A stretch of 64,000 bases of DNA from Treponema sp. (GTDB taxonomy: Bacteria > Spirochaetota > Spirochaetia > Treponematales > Treponemataceae), in contig JAFSJX010000003.1 in the NCBI GenBank assembly GCA_017449285.1, forward strand, positions 62,001 through 126,000, read 5' to 3'. The notes under the pieces were generated by a model that worked only from the letters and a program-made list of their open reading frames with translations, did not search any database and was not told where the DNA came from. The translations under genes were made by a program, and so were the position numbers. Shown here one piece after another: positions 43,058 through 52,176 of this stretch. The first letter of the stretch is position 1; each line of letters opens with the position of its first letter.

Positions 43058-44027
43058 CGCGAAAGTTCCCGCTGATTTTTCAGGTAGAATGCGGTTGGAT
43101 TCCTATATTGCCATGCTTCCAGACGGCATGAACCGCTCGAAACTCAAAAGCGGGGTTACGGAAATCATGCTGAACGGAAATCGCGCAAAACTGTCGGCAA
43201 AAGTGGGGGCGGGCGACCAGATTGACATTGAATGGGAAGACAACATTCCCACGGACATTGTACCAGAGGACATTCCTCTTGACATCATCTACGAGGACAA
43301 AGACGTAACGGTCGTAAACAAAAAGCAGGGAATGGTCACGCATCCTGCAAGCGGCAATTGGACGGGAACATTGGTCAATGCGCTTTTGTATCACTGGGGG
43401 CGTACTGCTATTCCGCAGGAAACAAATCTTTCCGCTTCACAGATGCTTTCCCAGCGCAGACCAGGCATCGTGCATCGGCTGGATAAAGACACATCTGGCG
43501 TAATCATTACCGCAAAAAATCGTAACGCAGAGGAATGGCTGCAAAAGCAGTTCAAGGACAGAAAACTCGGAAAAATCTATATCGCCATCGTAACGGGTGC
43601 GCCACCAAAGGCAAACGGCGAAATTAAGACGCAGATAATTCGTGACCCCAAAGACAGAAAACGGTTTAGGGCGGTCACCAACACCGGAAGCGGCAAATTC
43701 GCTCATACGCTCTACAAGCACATCGCAAGTTACGGCACTTATTCTCTTGTCGCGCTCAAACTAAAGACAGGGCGGACACATCAGATTCGCGTACATCTTA
43801 AATACCTTGGCTGTCCGATTTTGGGAGACCCTTTGTACGGACGCAAAACTACAGGAACTATTTTTGAGGGAGCAACGCTTATGCTTCATGCCTATATGCT
43901 CAAAATCCGTCTGCCGAACAAAAAAAAATATACGGTCTTCAAGGCGAATACTCCTGTCAGGTTCAAAAAAGTCCTTCGTGTGCTACATCAGAATTATTCA
44001 AAAGAAATACCGGGCAAAAAGAAATGA
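43038..44027 (+). CDS. RluD-type 23S rRNA pseudouridine synthase
   Basis: A roughly 329-residue enzyme with an N-terminal S4 RNA-binding region (RLDSYIAMLPDGMNRSKLKS) and the RluA/RluD catalytic motif GIVHRLDKDTSGVIIT containing the Asp nucleophile. LKTGRTHQIRVHLKYLGCPI follows. The start is uncertain: TTG 43038 is 5 bases from AAGG, GTG 43044 is an alternative, and the longer frame has no good site. RluD modifies helix 69 of 23S rRNA; which site this paralogue uses is unknown. Confidence 0.85.
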   Translation: MKVPFFSAKVPADFSGRMRLDSYIAMLPDGMNRSKLKSGVTEIMLNGNRAKLSAKVGAGDQIDIEWEDNIPTDIVPEDIPLDIIYEDKDVTVVNKKQGMVTHPASGNWTGTLVNALLYHWGRTAIPQETNLSASQMLSQRRPGIVHRLDKDTSGVIITAKNRNAEEWLQKQFKDRKLGKIYIAIVTGAPPKANGEIKTQIIRDPKDRKRFRAVTNTGSGKFAHTLYKHIASYGTYSLVALKLKTGRTHQIRVHLKYLGCPILGDPLYGRKTTGTIFEGATLMLHAYMLKIRLPNKKKYTVFKANTPVRFKKVLRVLHQNYSKEIPGKKK

Positions 44028-44788
44028 CGGGGCAAGATGCGATGAGTGAAGAGACAAAGCAGATTCAGATTCTCCATGCGCCGACCGAAGCAGAACCGTT
44101 TTTGGTGGTTGATAAGCCTGAGGGATTACCATCTGCACCTTTGCACGAGGGGGAAAATTCTGCGCTTACCCAAGCCATGGTCTTGTTTCCGAAGATTGCG
44201 GCGGTTTTGGGCAGAAAAACGGTGGAAAAAGGCTTGGTGCATCGTATTGACACGGCGACACGGGGCTGTGTACTGATAGCCGCCACACAGAGTGCCTACG
44301 ATTTTTTTCTGCGCGCTCAGGAAGAAGGTGCATTTACAAAGTGGTATTCCGCAAAAGTTGACTACGTTCCCAAACTCTTCAAAATGGTCGGCGGATTTTC
44401 TTTTCCACCTATAGAAACATCGGATATTACGCCGGGAAAAACCATTGTCGTGGAAAGTCGATTCCGAGCCTATGGGAAACATCATGTCGGAGTAAGACCA
44501 GTTACAGAAGAGTCGGGGAGGGCTGCGCTAAAAAAAAGCGGAGACAAGTGCTATCGTACTGAAATCACCCTGAAAGACAAAGATACAGCCGTCTGCCGAA
44601 TTACTGCGGGCTACCGTCATCAAGTGCGCTGTCATTTGGCATGGATTGGCTTACCCGTCAAAAATGATTTTCTCTACAATCCCCTGTGCAATGGGAATTT
44701 TTCGGAAAAATTGTGTTTTACGGCGTATAAAATTGCTTTTCCTAATCCGTCTGACGGCTCGCTGGTAACCATATCGCTGGAAACTTAA
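44024..44788 (+). CDS. RluA-family pseudouridine synthase, short form
   Basis: A 254-residue second member of the family, without S4 domain. It has LVVDKPEGLPSAPL, the catalytic GLVHRIDTATRGCVLIA (Asp nucleophile) and ITAGYRHQVRCHLAWIGLP. The start ATG overlaps the preceding stop (ATGA), so both synthases are translationally coupled. The RNA target is not known. Confidence 0.85.
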   Translation: MTGQDAMSEETKQIQILHAPTEAEPFLVVDKPEGLPSAPLHEGENSALTQAMVLFPKIAAVLGRKTVEKGLVHRIDTATRGCVLIAATQSAYDFFLRAQEEGAFTKWYSAKVDYVPKLFKMVGGFSFPPIETSDITPGKTIVVESRFRAYGKHHVGVRPVTEESGRAALKKSGDKCYRTEITLKDKDTAVCRITAGYRHQVRCHLAWIGLPVKNDFLYNPLCNGNFSEKLCFTAYKIAFPNPSDGSLVTISLET

Positions 44789-44828
44789 AAAAATCTTTCG
44801 TCATTTTAAAATCTGCGGGTTTTAAATA

Positions 44829-44856
44829 TTGTTTTTCTGCTACAGTGTGATATAAT
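44829..44856 (+). promoter_or_regulatory. promoter of the purine permease gene
   Basis: TTGTTT (44829-44834), 16 bases, TATAAT (44851-44856), then a short leader with CGGAGG. No purine riboswitch fits in the leader. An ATCTGCGGGT repeat remnant lies at 44811-44820. Confidence 0.6.
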
Positions 44857-44890
44857 AGAATATCTTTCTAAAAAAACGGAGGCTTTATAA

Positions 44891-46195
44891 ATGGATAAGT
44901 TTTTTAAGCTAACAGAGCGGGGAACAACGGTCAGCCGTGAGATTATCGGTGGCATTACAACGTTTCTCGCCATGTCGTACATTCTTGCGGTAAACCCTGG
45001 AATTCTTTCTCAGTCTGGCTTGGATTGGGGCGCGGTCTTTACGGCAACGGGCGTTTCTGCGGCAATAGCCACGCTGGTCATGGCATTCTGCGCGAATCTG
45101 CCGGTTGCCCTTGCACCAGGCTTGGGGCTGAATGCGTTCTTTACCTACACAGTTGTTCTGGGCATGGGGTGCAGCCCCGCTTTCGCGCTGACAGCCGTTT
45201 TGCTTGAAGGTATCCTGTTCATTCTGCTTTCATTGTTCGGCATCCGCGAGGCGATTATCAAATCTATTCCGCTGACATTGCGTAGTGCGGTCGCTGTTGG
45301 TATCGGTCTTTTTATCGCGCTGATTGGGCTTACCAATGCGGGCATCACGGCGGGAGACACGGGTACGCTGATTGGTTTTGTTAATCTGAACGGTCAGCAT
45401 ACGACGGCAATCGTTGCCCTGCTCGGACTGGTGATTACGATTGCGCTGTACATGCTCAATATTCCCGGTGCAATTCTGCTCGGCATCATCATCACGACAA
45501 TCATCGGCATTCCGTTCGGTGTTACAAAAGTGCCGGATGGTTTCAAGCCGTTCTCGGTTCCTGCCGCTCCCGCAATGTTCAAGTTTGAGTGGGGCAATGT
45601 GCTGACGCTCAAATTCTTCGTGGTATTCTTCACATTCTTGTTCACTGATTTGTTCGATACGATTGGTACGTTGCTTGGTGTTGCTGAGCAGGCAAATCTG
45701 AAGGACGAGGACGGCAACGTGAAAAACGCAAAGGGTGCGCTCATGTCCGATGCTATCGGTACGGTTGTCGGCGCATGTCTGGGAACGTCTACCGTTACCA
45801 GTTTTGTGGAAAGTTCTTCTGGTGTCGCTGCTGGTGCGCGCACTGGTCTTGCTTCCGTGGTGACGGCAATCCTGTTCTTGGTCGCGCTGTTATTAAGCCC
45901 GCTTTTCGCACTGATTCCGGCTGCGGCGACCGCTCCTGCGTTGATTTTTGTCGGCTTCTTGATGATGAAGTCCGTAATGGCGATTAACTTTAAGGATGAG
46001 AGCGAAGGAATTCCTGCGTTCATTACGATTATCGTTATGCCGTTCTCATACTCAATCTCAAAGGGCATTACGTTCGGTATCATCAGTTATGTGCTGTGCA
46101 AGGTGTTCGCAAAAAAGACCAAAGATATTCCGGTAATCACATGGATTCTCGCCGTGATATTCCTTGCGGACATTATCTTTGAGGCGGTAAAATAA
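44891..46195 (+). CDS. AzgA-type adenine/guanine/hypoxanthine permease
   Basis: A 434-residue NCS2-superfamily carrier with about 14 helices. Family marks: REIIGGITTFLAMSYILAVNP at the N-terminus (quoted in part: GGITTFLAMSYILAVNP), ALAPGLGLNAFFTY, FLFTDLFDTIGTLLGVA and GTSTVTSFVESSSGVAAGARTG. This is the AzgA/PbuG branch for purine bases. The dCMP deaminase gene begins 5 bases after the stop, suggesting cotranscription of nucleobase and nucleotide metabolism. Confidence 0.92.
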   Translation: MDKFFKLTERGTTVSREIIGGITTFLAMSYILAVNPGILSQSGLDWGAVFTATGVSAAIATLVMAFCANLPVALAPGLGLNAFFTYTVVLGMGCSPAFALTAVLLEGILFILLSLFGIREAIIKSIPLTLRSAVAVGIGLFIALIGLTNAGITAGDTGTLIGFVNLNGQHTTAIVALLGLVITIALYMLNIPGAILLGIIITTIIGIPFGVTKVPDGFKPFSVPAAPAMFKFEWGNVLTLKFFVVFFTFLFTDLFDTIGTLLGVAEQANLKDEDGNVKNAKGALMSDAIGTVVGACLGTSTVTSFVESSSGVAAGARTGLASVVTAILFLVALLLSPLFALIPAAATAPALIFVGFLMMKSVMAINFKDESEGIPAFITIIVMPFSYSISKGITFGIISYVLCKVFAKKTKDIPVITWILAVIFLADIIFEAVK

Positions 46196-46199
46196 CCTT

Positions 46200-46691
46200 A
46201 TGGCAGACGGAACATACGTGCGTCCTACTTGGGACGAATACTTTATGGAAGTCTGCCGCACGGTTGCCAAACGTGCTACCTGCGACAGAGGACGGAGCGG
46301 CTGCGTGATTGCCCGCGACAACCAGATTCTCGTGACCGGCTACGTGGGAAGTCCCACGGGGCTGGCTCATTGTGATGAAGTAGGGCATCTGATGCGCAAA
46401 GTAATCCACACTGACGGCACGATAAGCCAGCATTGTGTGCGCACGGTTCACGCGGAGCAGAACGCTATCTGCCAGGCGGCAAAAAGAGGAATTACGATTG
46501 ACGGAGCCACCGTGTACTGCAAGATGACCCCATGCATGACCTGTGCCATGCTGATTATCAATTGTGGCATAAAGCGCGTTGTCTGCGAAAAGCACTATCA
46601 CGACGAGGAAGATTCATTGCGCATGTTTAGGGAAGCGGGCATACAAATTGAGCACCTCGAAGACGAAGTACAGACGTACTCTAACATGTAG
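46200..46691 (+). CDS. deoxycytidylate deaminase (ComEB-type)
   Basis: A 163-residue zinc deaminase converting dCMP to dUMP for thymidylate synthesis. Zinc ligands and catalytic Glu are in VHAEQNAICQAA and TPCMTCAMLIINCGIKRV; an additional His-Cys site (GLAHCDEVGH) is typical for the group. The start ATG lies 5 bases after the permease stop, without a strong ribosome site. Confidence 0.92.
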   Translation: MADGTYVRPTWDEYFMEVCRTVAKRATCDRGRSGCVIARDNQILVTGYVGSPTGLAHCDEVGHLMRKVIHTDGTISQHCVRTVHAEQNAICQAAKRGITIDGATVYCKMTPCMTCAMLIINCGIKRVVCEKHYHDEEDSLRMFREAGIQIEHLEDEVQTYSNM

Positions 46692-46716
46692 GAATTTCAA
46701 GAGAGTAAAAGAGAGT

Positions 46717-46772
46717 ACAGAGAAATTTTTAACAAATCTCTGTGGACTCTGTGCGCTCCGTGAGAAAATTCT
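46717..46772. repeat. hairpin and dispersed CTCCGTGAGAAA repeat, copy 2
   Basis: ACAGAGA (46717-46723) pairs with TCTCTGT (46737-46743) between two convergent genes, and T/A-rich bases in the loop could allow bidirectional termination. The following CTCTGTG and CTCCGTGAGAAAATTCT resembles the stretch at 6481-6515 on the other strand. Confidence 0.55.
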
Positions 46773-46776
46773 AATC

Positions 46777-48189
46777 TTATAAATTTTCCAAGAGCCATTC
46801 TTTGAACTGTTTGTAATCATTCTGCATGGGAATTGCTTTGTCTTCCAGTTTCAGCACTTTTTCCAGGCGTTCGGGGATAATCGGTTCTCTGCCGATTGCC
46901 TGTGTGACGGTCGCACCGAATTTTGCGGGGTGGGCGGTCTCCAAGATGATACCAACGGCTTTTTTGTTCAGCACGCAGTCTGCCCATGCGGGAAGATTCG
47001 GCGAAAGCCCCGGCTTGGTGTAGTCGCCCTTGCTTCCGTCTTTGAGCGACTGCAATGCGCCGCTTCTGATGTCGTCCCAAGCCTTCCAGCCGACCGCGCC
47101 ATGTGGGTCAATAGTGTAGCCCGTGCGGTCAAAACAATGCTTGATTGACTTTATGATGCCATCGTTATCCAGCCAGTATGAGGCGAACAGATTGCGTACC
47201 TGTTCCAGCGTATACATAGAAATAATGCGTTCGTAATTTGAGGGCGCGCCTACGTCCATAGCATTCGCATACGTTTCCACGCTTGGACGCGCTTTATATT
47301 CACCAGTCGAAATCCAGTCTGGAACAGTGCGATTTGTATTTGTTGCGGCAACAAATCCCATAATCGGCGCGCCCATTTCACGCGCAATCAAGCCGCTCGT
47401 AAGATTTCCGAAATTTCCGCTCGGCACAACCGTGATAATCGCAGGATTCTCAATCTTGCTCATTCTCCAGCTTTGATTTTTGACCACGAGCGCGGAATAC
47501 ATATAATAGAAACTCTGCGGTAAAAGGCGCGAGATGTTGATTGAATTTGCGGAAGATAGACGCAGTTTTGCGCGCAGTTCTTTGTCCGTAAAAGCAGTTT
47601 TGACTAGTCTCTGGCAATCATCAAATGTGCCTTTCACTTTAAGCGCGCGTACATTGCCGTCAAACGTGGAAAGTTGTTTTTCCTGAAGCGGACTGATTTT
47701 TCCTTCTGGATACAGAATCGTCACGTCAAGTCCGGGAACATTGTGGAACGCACTTCCAACCGCGCTGCCTGTGTCGCCGCTTGTGGCAACCAGAATGTGC
47801 AGACGAGTGTCCTCATTGCGGTTAAAATATGACATCACACGAGCCATAAAACGCGCGCCAAAATCCTTGAATGCACAGGTCGGACCGTGGAAGAGTTCCA
47901 GAACATAAGCGGTAGGGTCAACAGGAACGACTTTTGCCACAAACGGATAGGCATCCTGAATAATCGCGCTCAAATCCGCATCGGGAATTTCGCCCGCTAC
48001 ATAAGGTTTTGCCATCTCAAAGGCAATGTCGCGGAAAGACGGCTCTGGATTTTTGTTGATAAACTCACTTGAAAGTGCGGGAAACTCCACCGGAATATAC
48101 AGTCCTCCCGTTTTTTCATTCATACCGTTCATCACGGCAGTTCTAAAATCAGTCTTTACGCTTTTATCCCTTGTGTCTGTATAAATCAT
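46777..48189 (-). CDS. thrC: threonine synthase
   Basis: ThrC converts O-phosphohomoserine to threonine with PLP. The 470-residue protein is of the long bacterial type: the PLP lysine is in HGPTCAFKDFGARFM, followed by VATSGDTGSAVG (phosphate contacts) and VVPSGNFGNLTSGL. It starts 15 bases after the lipoprotein gene stop with CAGGAAAA as ribosome site, so the two genes probably share an mRNA. Confidence 0.95.
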   Translation of the reverse strand: MIYTDTRDKSVKTDFRTAVMNGMNEKTGGLYIPVEFPALSSEFINKNPEPSFRDIAFEMAKPYVAGEIPDADLSAIIQDAYPFVAKVVPVDPTAYVLELFHGPTCAFKDFGARFMARVMSYFNRNEDTRLHILVATSGDTGSAVGSAFHNVPGLDVTILYPEGKISPLQEKQLSTFDGNVRALKVKGTFDDCQRLVKTAFTDKELRAKLRLSSANSINISRLLPQSFYYMYSALVVKNQSWRMSKIENPAIITVVPSGNFGNLTSGLIAREMGAPIMGFVAATNTNRTVPDWISTGEYKARPSVETYANAMDVGAPSNYERIISMYTLEQVRNLFASYWLDNDGIIKSIKHCFDRTGYTIDPHGAVGWKAWDDIRSGALQSLKDGSKGDYTKPGLSPNLPAWADCVLNKKAVGIILETAHPAKFGATVTQAIGREPIIPERLEKVLKLEDKAIPMQNDYKQFKEWLLENL

Positions 48190-48204
48190 TTTCGTTTTCC
48201 TGTC

Positions 48205-49200
48205 TTATAATCCAAAGTATATTGCATCTGCCAACTGCTTTGCCAAATTTTCACGAGCCTTGGGAAGCACCTGCCAGTCTTTTTCATCTGATGCCGTCGC
48301 CGTTTTTATCGTGTGATACAGCACCGCACCATCTTTCATATTCAGACAGGTAATATCTCCTACGAGCGTACAGGTGTAGTCTGTCTCTGTCTTAGTGATA
48401 ACCTGCTCATATTTTACCGTACCAAAAATCAAATACGAAGATGAAGTTCCAATCATCGGTTTCGCGGTATTGTACACTCGATTCTTGTCGCCAGAAACAA
48501 CTTCCTTGGTAAAATCAATGTTACCAACACGAACGAAACCTTTTTTCATCAGTTCTGTCAAAAGATTTGAGGACGAAACCGAATTATTTGTAATCGGCGT
48601 GCCGTTCTGCGCATAGTCCACAATAGCAAGGCATCCACCTGACTGCATAAGATTTGAGCGTACCTGATACGCAGCAGTTACGCTCGCAAGTTTTGCGGCA
48701 TTTGCAATATCTTCGTCAGAAGTGTCTCCCGACGGAAAAATAGTGACCGAGCCGTTTACCGAAATCTGGGGAACAGGCGGAGTAAAGTTTGCCGTGCCGT
48801 TTCCATTGGAGACGATTTTTGTTTCCCCGTAATGAATTTCATCGTCTTTTTTTGAGATGGGATAGACCACCGTAAGCTCAACGCCCTCTGCAGGAGTTCC
48901 ATCCACCGTTTTTGTGACTTTTACGCTGAACGGAGAGGGAAACGCCTTTCCTTTTGAGGTTGCTTTAGGCGCGGATGCAAGGCGCAGAGAAATCCCGTCA
49001 ATTTTACTTTTATACAAATCGTATGCAGTTGGTTCTGTGGCGACGGGTTCTTCAGTCTGCAAGTCAGTTTGCTCAACCTCAATCTGCACAGGTTCTTTAT
49101 CGGATGCTTCAGTTTTTGCTGCGGTCTGTGTCGTTCCGCAAGATATAATGAACAGCGATGCCGCTGCGGTTGTTAGTGTAAGCCATTTAGAAACTTTCAT
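48205..49200 (-). CDS. lipoprotein of unknown function
   Basis: A 331-residue exported lipoprotein; the lipobox is SLFIISCGT (Cys about 21). A Thr/Glu/Pro linker leads to an Ig-like region (VELTVVYPISKKDDEIHYG). The C-terminal part (GFVRVGNIDF, SSYLIFGTVKYEQVI, LADAIYFGL) resembles LPP20/CsgG-type lipoprotein domains. The start at MKVSKWLTL follows GGGGA. The promoter TTGAAT-N18-TATACT lies at 49221-49250. No specific function can be given. Confidence 0.7.
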   Translation of the reverse strand: MKVSKWLTLTTAAASLFIISCGTTQTAAKTEASDKEPVQIEVEQTDLQTEEPVATEPTAYDLYKSKIDGISLRLASAPKATSKGKAFPSPFSVKVTKTVDGTPAEGVELTVVYPISKKDDEIHYGETKIVSNGNGTANFTPPVPQISVNGSVTIFPSGDTSDEDIANAAKLASVTAAYQVRSNLMQSGGCLAIVDYAQNGTPITNNSVSSSNLLTELMKKGFVRVGNIDFTKEVVSGDKNRVYNTAKPMIGTSSSYLIFGTVKYEQVITKTETDYTCTLVGDITCLNMKDGAVLYHTIKTATASDEKDWQVLPKARENLAKQLADAIYFGL

Positions 49201-49220
49201 AATTGTCCCCAATTAAAGTA

Positions 49221-49250
49221 GTAGTATACAAGAAAAACACGTATCTATTC
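49221..49250 (-). promoter_or_regulatory. promoter of the lipoprotein-thrC operon
   Basis: Minus strand TTGAAT, 18 bases, TATACT, then a leader of about 15-20 bases with GGGGA. This is a standard leadered promoter. Confidence 0.5.
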
Positions 49251-49322
49251 AATACATCGGCATAAAACTTCTATAATATTAGAAGTATTGGAAAATCGGG
49301 ATTTTTGACCTGAACTTTTCCC

Positions 49323-49351
49323 TTGCAAAACATTTCTGAAAGTCCTACAAT
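49323..49351 (+). promoter_or_regulatory. promoter of alr (leaderless type)
   Basis: TTGCAA (49323-49328), exactly 17 bases, TACAAT (49346-49351), and ATG after 7 more bases. No ribosome site. Confidence 0.7.
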
Positions 49352-49358
49352 CAAGATT

Positions 49359-50528
49359 ATGCGAGCGACGATAGCAAAAATCTACACGGACAACCTGAGA
49401 CACAACCTCTCCCAAATAAAGAAACGAATTTCCTCTGGTGCAAAAATGTGCGTGGCAATCAAGGCGGACGCTTATGGACACGGCGCGGTTGAATGCGCGA
49501 AAATTGCCGTGGAAGAGGGCGCGGACTATTTTGCGGTGGCGGCAATCAGCGAGGGAATCCAGCTGCGCGAGGCGGGAATCACCTGTCCGATTCTGGTTCT
49601 GAGCCTTTGTTCTCCCGACGAGATGGATGATTTGGTGCAGCACGACCTGACACCGCTTGCATTTGACGAGGAGTATATCACGGGAATCGCCGTCTCATGC
49701 CTCCGGCTTGGCAGAAAAGACTTTCCCGTGCATCTTGCGGTGGACACGGGCATGGGGCGGATTGGCTGCCTTCCCGAAGAAGCGCCGTTTTTTGCCAAGA
49801 TGATTGTGGACACAAAGGTGCTGCGCCTTGGCGGAATGTGCACCCATTTTTCCGTGGGAGATTCCTTGGACGCGGACGACATCGAATACACCAAGAAGCA
49901 GTTCGAGCGGTTCTGCTTTGCGTGCGGGCAGGTAAAGAAACTGGGAATTGACCCTGGAATCCGCCACTGCGCCAATTCAGCCCTTACGCTGAACAACCCG
50001 GAGATGCACCTTGACATGTGCCGCCCCGGAATCATCTGCTACGGCTATTATCCGGGAGACCTGACGCGCGAATATTTTGCGTCAAAAAAAGAGCCTGTTG
50101 ACCTTACGCCCGTGATGGCTTTGGTGTCAAAAGTCGTCGCCATCCGCAAATTCGGCGTGGGACATTCCATTTCTTACGGGCGCACGTGGACAAGTTCGCG
50201 CGAAACGGACATCGGTGTGCTTCCGATTGGCTATGATGACGGCCTTTTCAGACGGTTCAACCAGACGAACGAGGGCAGGGAAGGTGGCGCCCTCAAAGTG
50301 GCAATCGGCGGAAAATCATATCCCGTGCGCGGCAGAATCTGCATGGATCAGTGCATGATAGACCTGGGAAAAGAAAGCAATGTCAAACGCTGGGACGAGG
50401 CCGTCATTTTTGGACCGAAAAACAGCGGCGCATTGCAGAGCGCAGAAGACATCGCCCGCGCCACGAACACGATTTCCTACGAGATTACCTGCGGCATTTC
50501 AAAGCGAGTGCCGAGGTTGTACGTTTGA
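49359..50528 (+). CDS. alr: alanine racemase
   Basis: Alr makes D-alanine for peptidoglycan. The 389-residue PLP enzyme has the catalytic Lys in CVAIKADAYGHGAVE, the catalytic Tyr in GHSISYGRTW, and RPGIICYGYYPG. The -10 box lies 7 bases before ATG 49359, which also begins the conserved alignment (ATIAKIYTDNLRHN). It converges on folC. Confidence 0.94.
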   Translation: MRATIAKIYTDNLRHNLSQIKKRISSGAKMCVAIKADAYGHGAVECAKIAVEEGADYFAVAAISEGIQLREAGITCPILVLSLCSPDEMDDLVQHDLTPLAFDEEYITGIAVSCLRLGRKDFPVHLAVDTGMGRIGCLPEEAPFFAKMIVDTKVLRLGGMCTHFSVGDSLDADDIEYTKKQFERFCFACGQVKKLGIDPGIRHCANSALTLNNPEMHLDMCRPGIICYGYYPGDLTREYFASKKEPVDLTPVMALVSKVVAIRKFGVGHSISYGRTWTSSRETDIGVLPIGYDDGLFRRFNQTNEGREGGALKVAIGGKSYPVRGRICMDQCMIDLGKESNVKRWDEAVIFGPKNSGALQSAEDIARATNTISYEITCGISKRVPRLYV

Positions 50529-50540
50529 CTTCCATGCAAT

Positions 50541-52082
50541 TTAGGTAGCGTTTGTGCCGCCTCGCAGGTTTAGTATACGCTTCACCTCCGCAAGCAGATA
50601 GAATGACCCCGTTACGAGCAGATACGCGTTGTTTTCCGACGCATAGGCGAGTGCCTTTTTTATCTGCGCCGCAAAATCTTCGTCAAGGTCGTAGGGAAGC
50701 CCTGCATCGTCAAAAGCCCTGGCGAGCGCAGCCAAATCCGACTGCTTTACGTTTCCGGGCTTGGTTAAAAACACCGCGTCAAACTTGTCCTTAAAGAGCG
50801 GCGCAATGTCCTTTGCGTCCTTGTCGGCGGCACAGGCAAAGAGCAGGATAAAATGATGCTGTCCGCTAGTTGTGCCGGGCGTGTTCGTGTCGCCAAAGAC
50901 TGCGCGAAATGTCTCCAGAGTGAACTTGACGCTGTTTACCGTGTGCGCTCCGTCAAGAATAACGAACGGTCGTGTGGCGGATGCCGTTCGTGCCGGAGAA
51001 GCGTTTTTTTGGCACGAAGCCGAGCCGTCTGCCGAACATGTCATCGGATTCGCAATAATCTCGAATCTGCCGGGCAAAAATGCGTTTTCAAGCCCTTTTT
51101 CGATGATTTTCTCGTCAATGTCGGGCAAAACGAGTTTTACCGCCGTCGCTGCCAGTGCCGCATTCTGTGCCTGAAATTCCCCCAGCAAGCGCAGGCGGGC
51201 GCAAATCGGACGGCGGAACAGCGGCGAACGAATGGTAGTTTGCATGACCAATGGCGGAATGCTGTTGCAGAAATTGTCTGAAGATGTATTGTTTTTTAGA
51301 CTTTTTTCGCCGTCTCTGTCTATATCCAGACCTCGCAATCTGCATCCATCTGCGTAATCTGCGGATATTTCCGTCATTTCATCAATAAAATATACTTTTG
51401 CGCCTTTTTCTGCCGCAATTCGCTCGAAAACCGTCCGAACCTCGGGTTTTTGCCCCGCAATCACCACGGGAACGCCTTCTTTTATGATGCCGCCTTTTTC
51501 TGCCGCAATCTTCTCCAGCGTGTCGCCCAAAAATTCGGTATGCTCCAGTTCAATCGGTGTGATGCAGGAAACGGCGGGGATAATCACATTTGTCGCGTCA
51601 AGCCGCCCGCCCAAACCCACTTCAAGCACGTTGTAATCTGTTTTTGCCTGCCTGAAACACAAAAAGCCGTACAGCGTGACCAGTTCAAACCATGTGAGCG
51701 GCCGCCCGCCGGGAAATTCACGCTCAGGAATTGCAGCTGTCGTTTTCCTAAGTTCTTCTGCCGCCTTTTGGTACACATCTTCCGAGAATACTCCGTGAGC
51801 CGTGCCAATCCGTTCCACGAAATCCAGAATATGCGGTGACGAATACAATCCTGTCTTGCAGCCCGCCGCGTCCAGAATCGATGCAATCATCGCGGAAACA
51901 GAGCCTTTTCCCTTGCTCCCCGCGACGTGAAAGGCGGGCGCGGACTTCTGCGGGTCTCCCATCTTTTTGCACAAAAATTCCATAGTATCAAGCCAAAAGA
52001 TATTTTTCTGCGGAAGCCGTTCAAAATTCAGGTAGGAATCGAGCCATGTTTGCAGTTCGTCTAAGCATGCGTATTGTGACAT
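50541..52082 (-). CDS. folC: dihydrofolate synthase / folylpolyglutamate synthase
   Basis: FolC adds glutamate to dihydropteroate and to folates. The 513-residue protein has the ATP loop VAGSKGKGSVSAMIA, the SSPHILDFVERI motif, EVGLGGRLDATNVI and ILDGAHTVNSV. It is longer than usual because of inserts: one of about 50 residues (ISADYADGCRLRGLDIDRD...) contains a dispersed ATCTGCG-type repeat translated in frame, and another Ala/Ser/Thr-rich insert precedes ILDGAH. The start at MSQYACLDEL is fixed by a leaderless promoter. Confidence 0.92.
   Translation of the reverse strand: MSQYACLDELQTWLDSYLNFERLPQKNIFWLDTMEFLCKKMGDPQKSAPAFHVAGSKGKGSVSAMIASILDAAGCKTGLYSSPHILDFVERIGTAHGVFSEDVYQKAAEELRKTTAAIPEREFPGGRPLTWFELVTLYGFLCFRQAKTDYNVLEVGLGGRLDATNVIIPAVSCITPIELEHTEFLGDTLEKIAAEKGGIIKEGVPVVIAGQKPEVRTVFERIAAEKGAKVYFIDEMTEISADYADGCRLRGLDIDRDGEKSLKNNTSSDNFCNSIPPLVMQTTIRSPLFRRPICARLRLLGEFQAQNAALAATAVKLVLPDIDEKIIEKGLENAFLPGRFEIIANPMTCSADGSASCQKNASPARTASATRPFVILDGAHTVNSVKFTLETFRAVFGDTNTPGTTSGQHHFILLFACAADKDAKDIAPLFKDKFDAVFLTKPGNVKQSDLAALARAFDDAGLPYDLDEDFAAQIKKALAYASENNAYLLVTGSFYLLAEVKRILNLRGGTNAT
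51337..51365 (-). repeat. dispersed ATCTGCG repeat translated within folC
   Basis: Plus strand AATCTGCATCC, ATCTGCGT and AATCTGCGGA follow one another; the minus strand encodes SADYADG. Similar AATCTGCGG units occur at 57549-57576, 57624-57633 and 44811-44820. Confidence 0.65.
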
Positions 52083-52088
52083 AGGGGA

Positions 52089-52094
52089 AGTATA
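52089..52094 (-). promoter_or_regulatory. -10 box of folC (leaderless type)
   Basis: Minus strand TATACT, then TCCCCT and ATG 52082. No ribosome site. Confidence 0.6.
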
Positions 52095-52139
52095 GCGTGG
52101 CGGACAAAAAAAGAAAATCCCTTGCATCGCGTCAAAATC

Positions 52140-52168
52140 TTGCTACAAAACCTGCTATCTGATAGAAT
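52140..52168 (+). promoter_or_regulatory. promoter of trpS (leaderless type)
   Basis: TTGCTA (52140-52145), 17 bases, TAGAAT (52163-52168), ATG 8 bases later. A T-box leader is excluded by the short distance. Confidence 0.6.
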
Positions 52169-52176
52169 GAACCATT

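Noticed and set aside
44789-44890. Purine riboswitch before the purine permease
   Set aside because: The leader after the -10 is only about 30 bases and lacks the conserved purine-riboswitch core.
45394-46083. 230-codon minus-strand frame inside the purine permease gene
   Set aside because: It mirrors the helices of the permease, has no promoter or ribosome site and no recognisable domain.
49371-50035. Minus-strand frames inside alr
   Set aside because: They lie wholly antisense to a gene with all catalytic motifs and show no family features.
52095-52176. T-box leader for trpS
   Set aside because: The -10 box is 8 bases from ATG, leaving no leader for a T-box.
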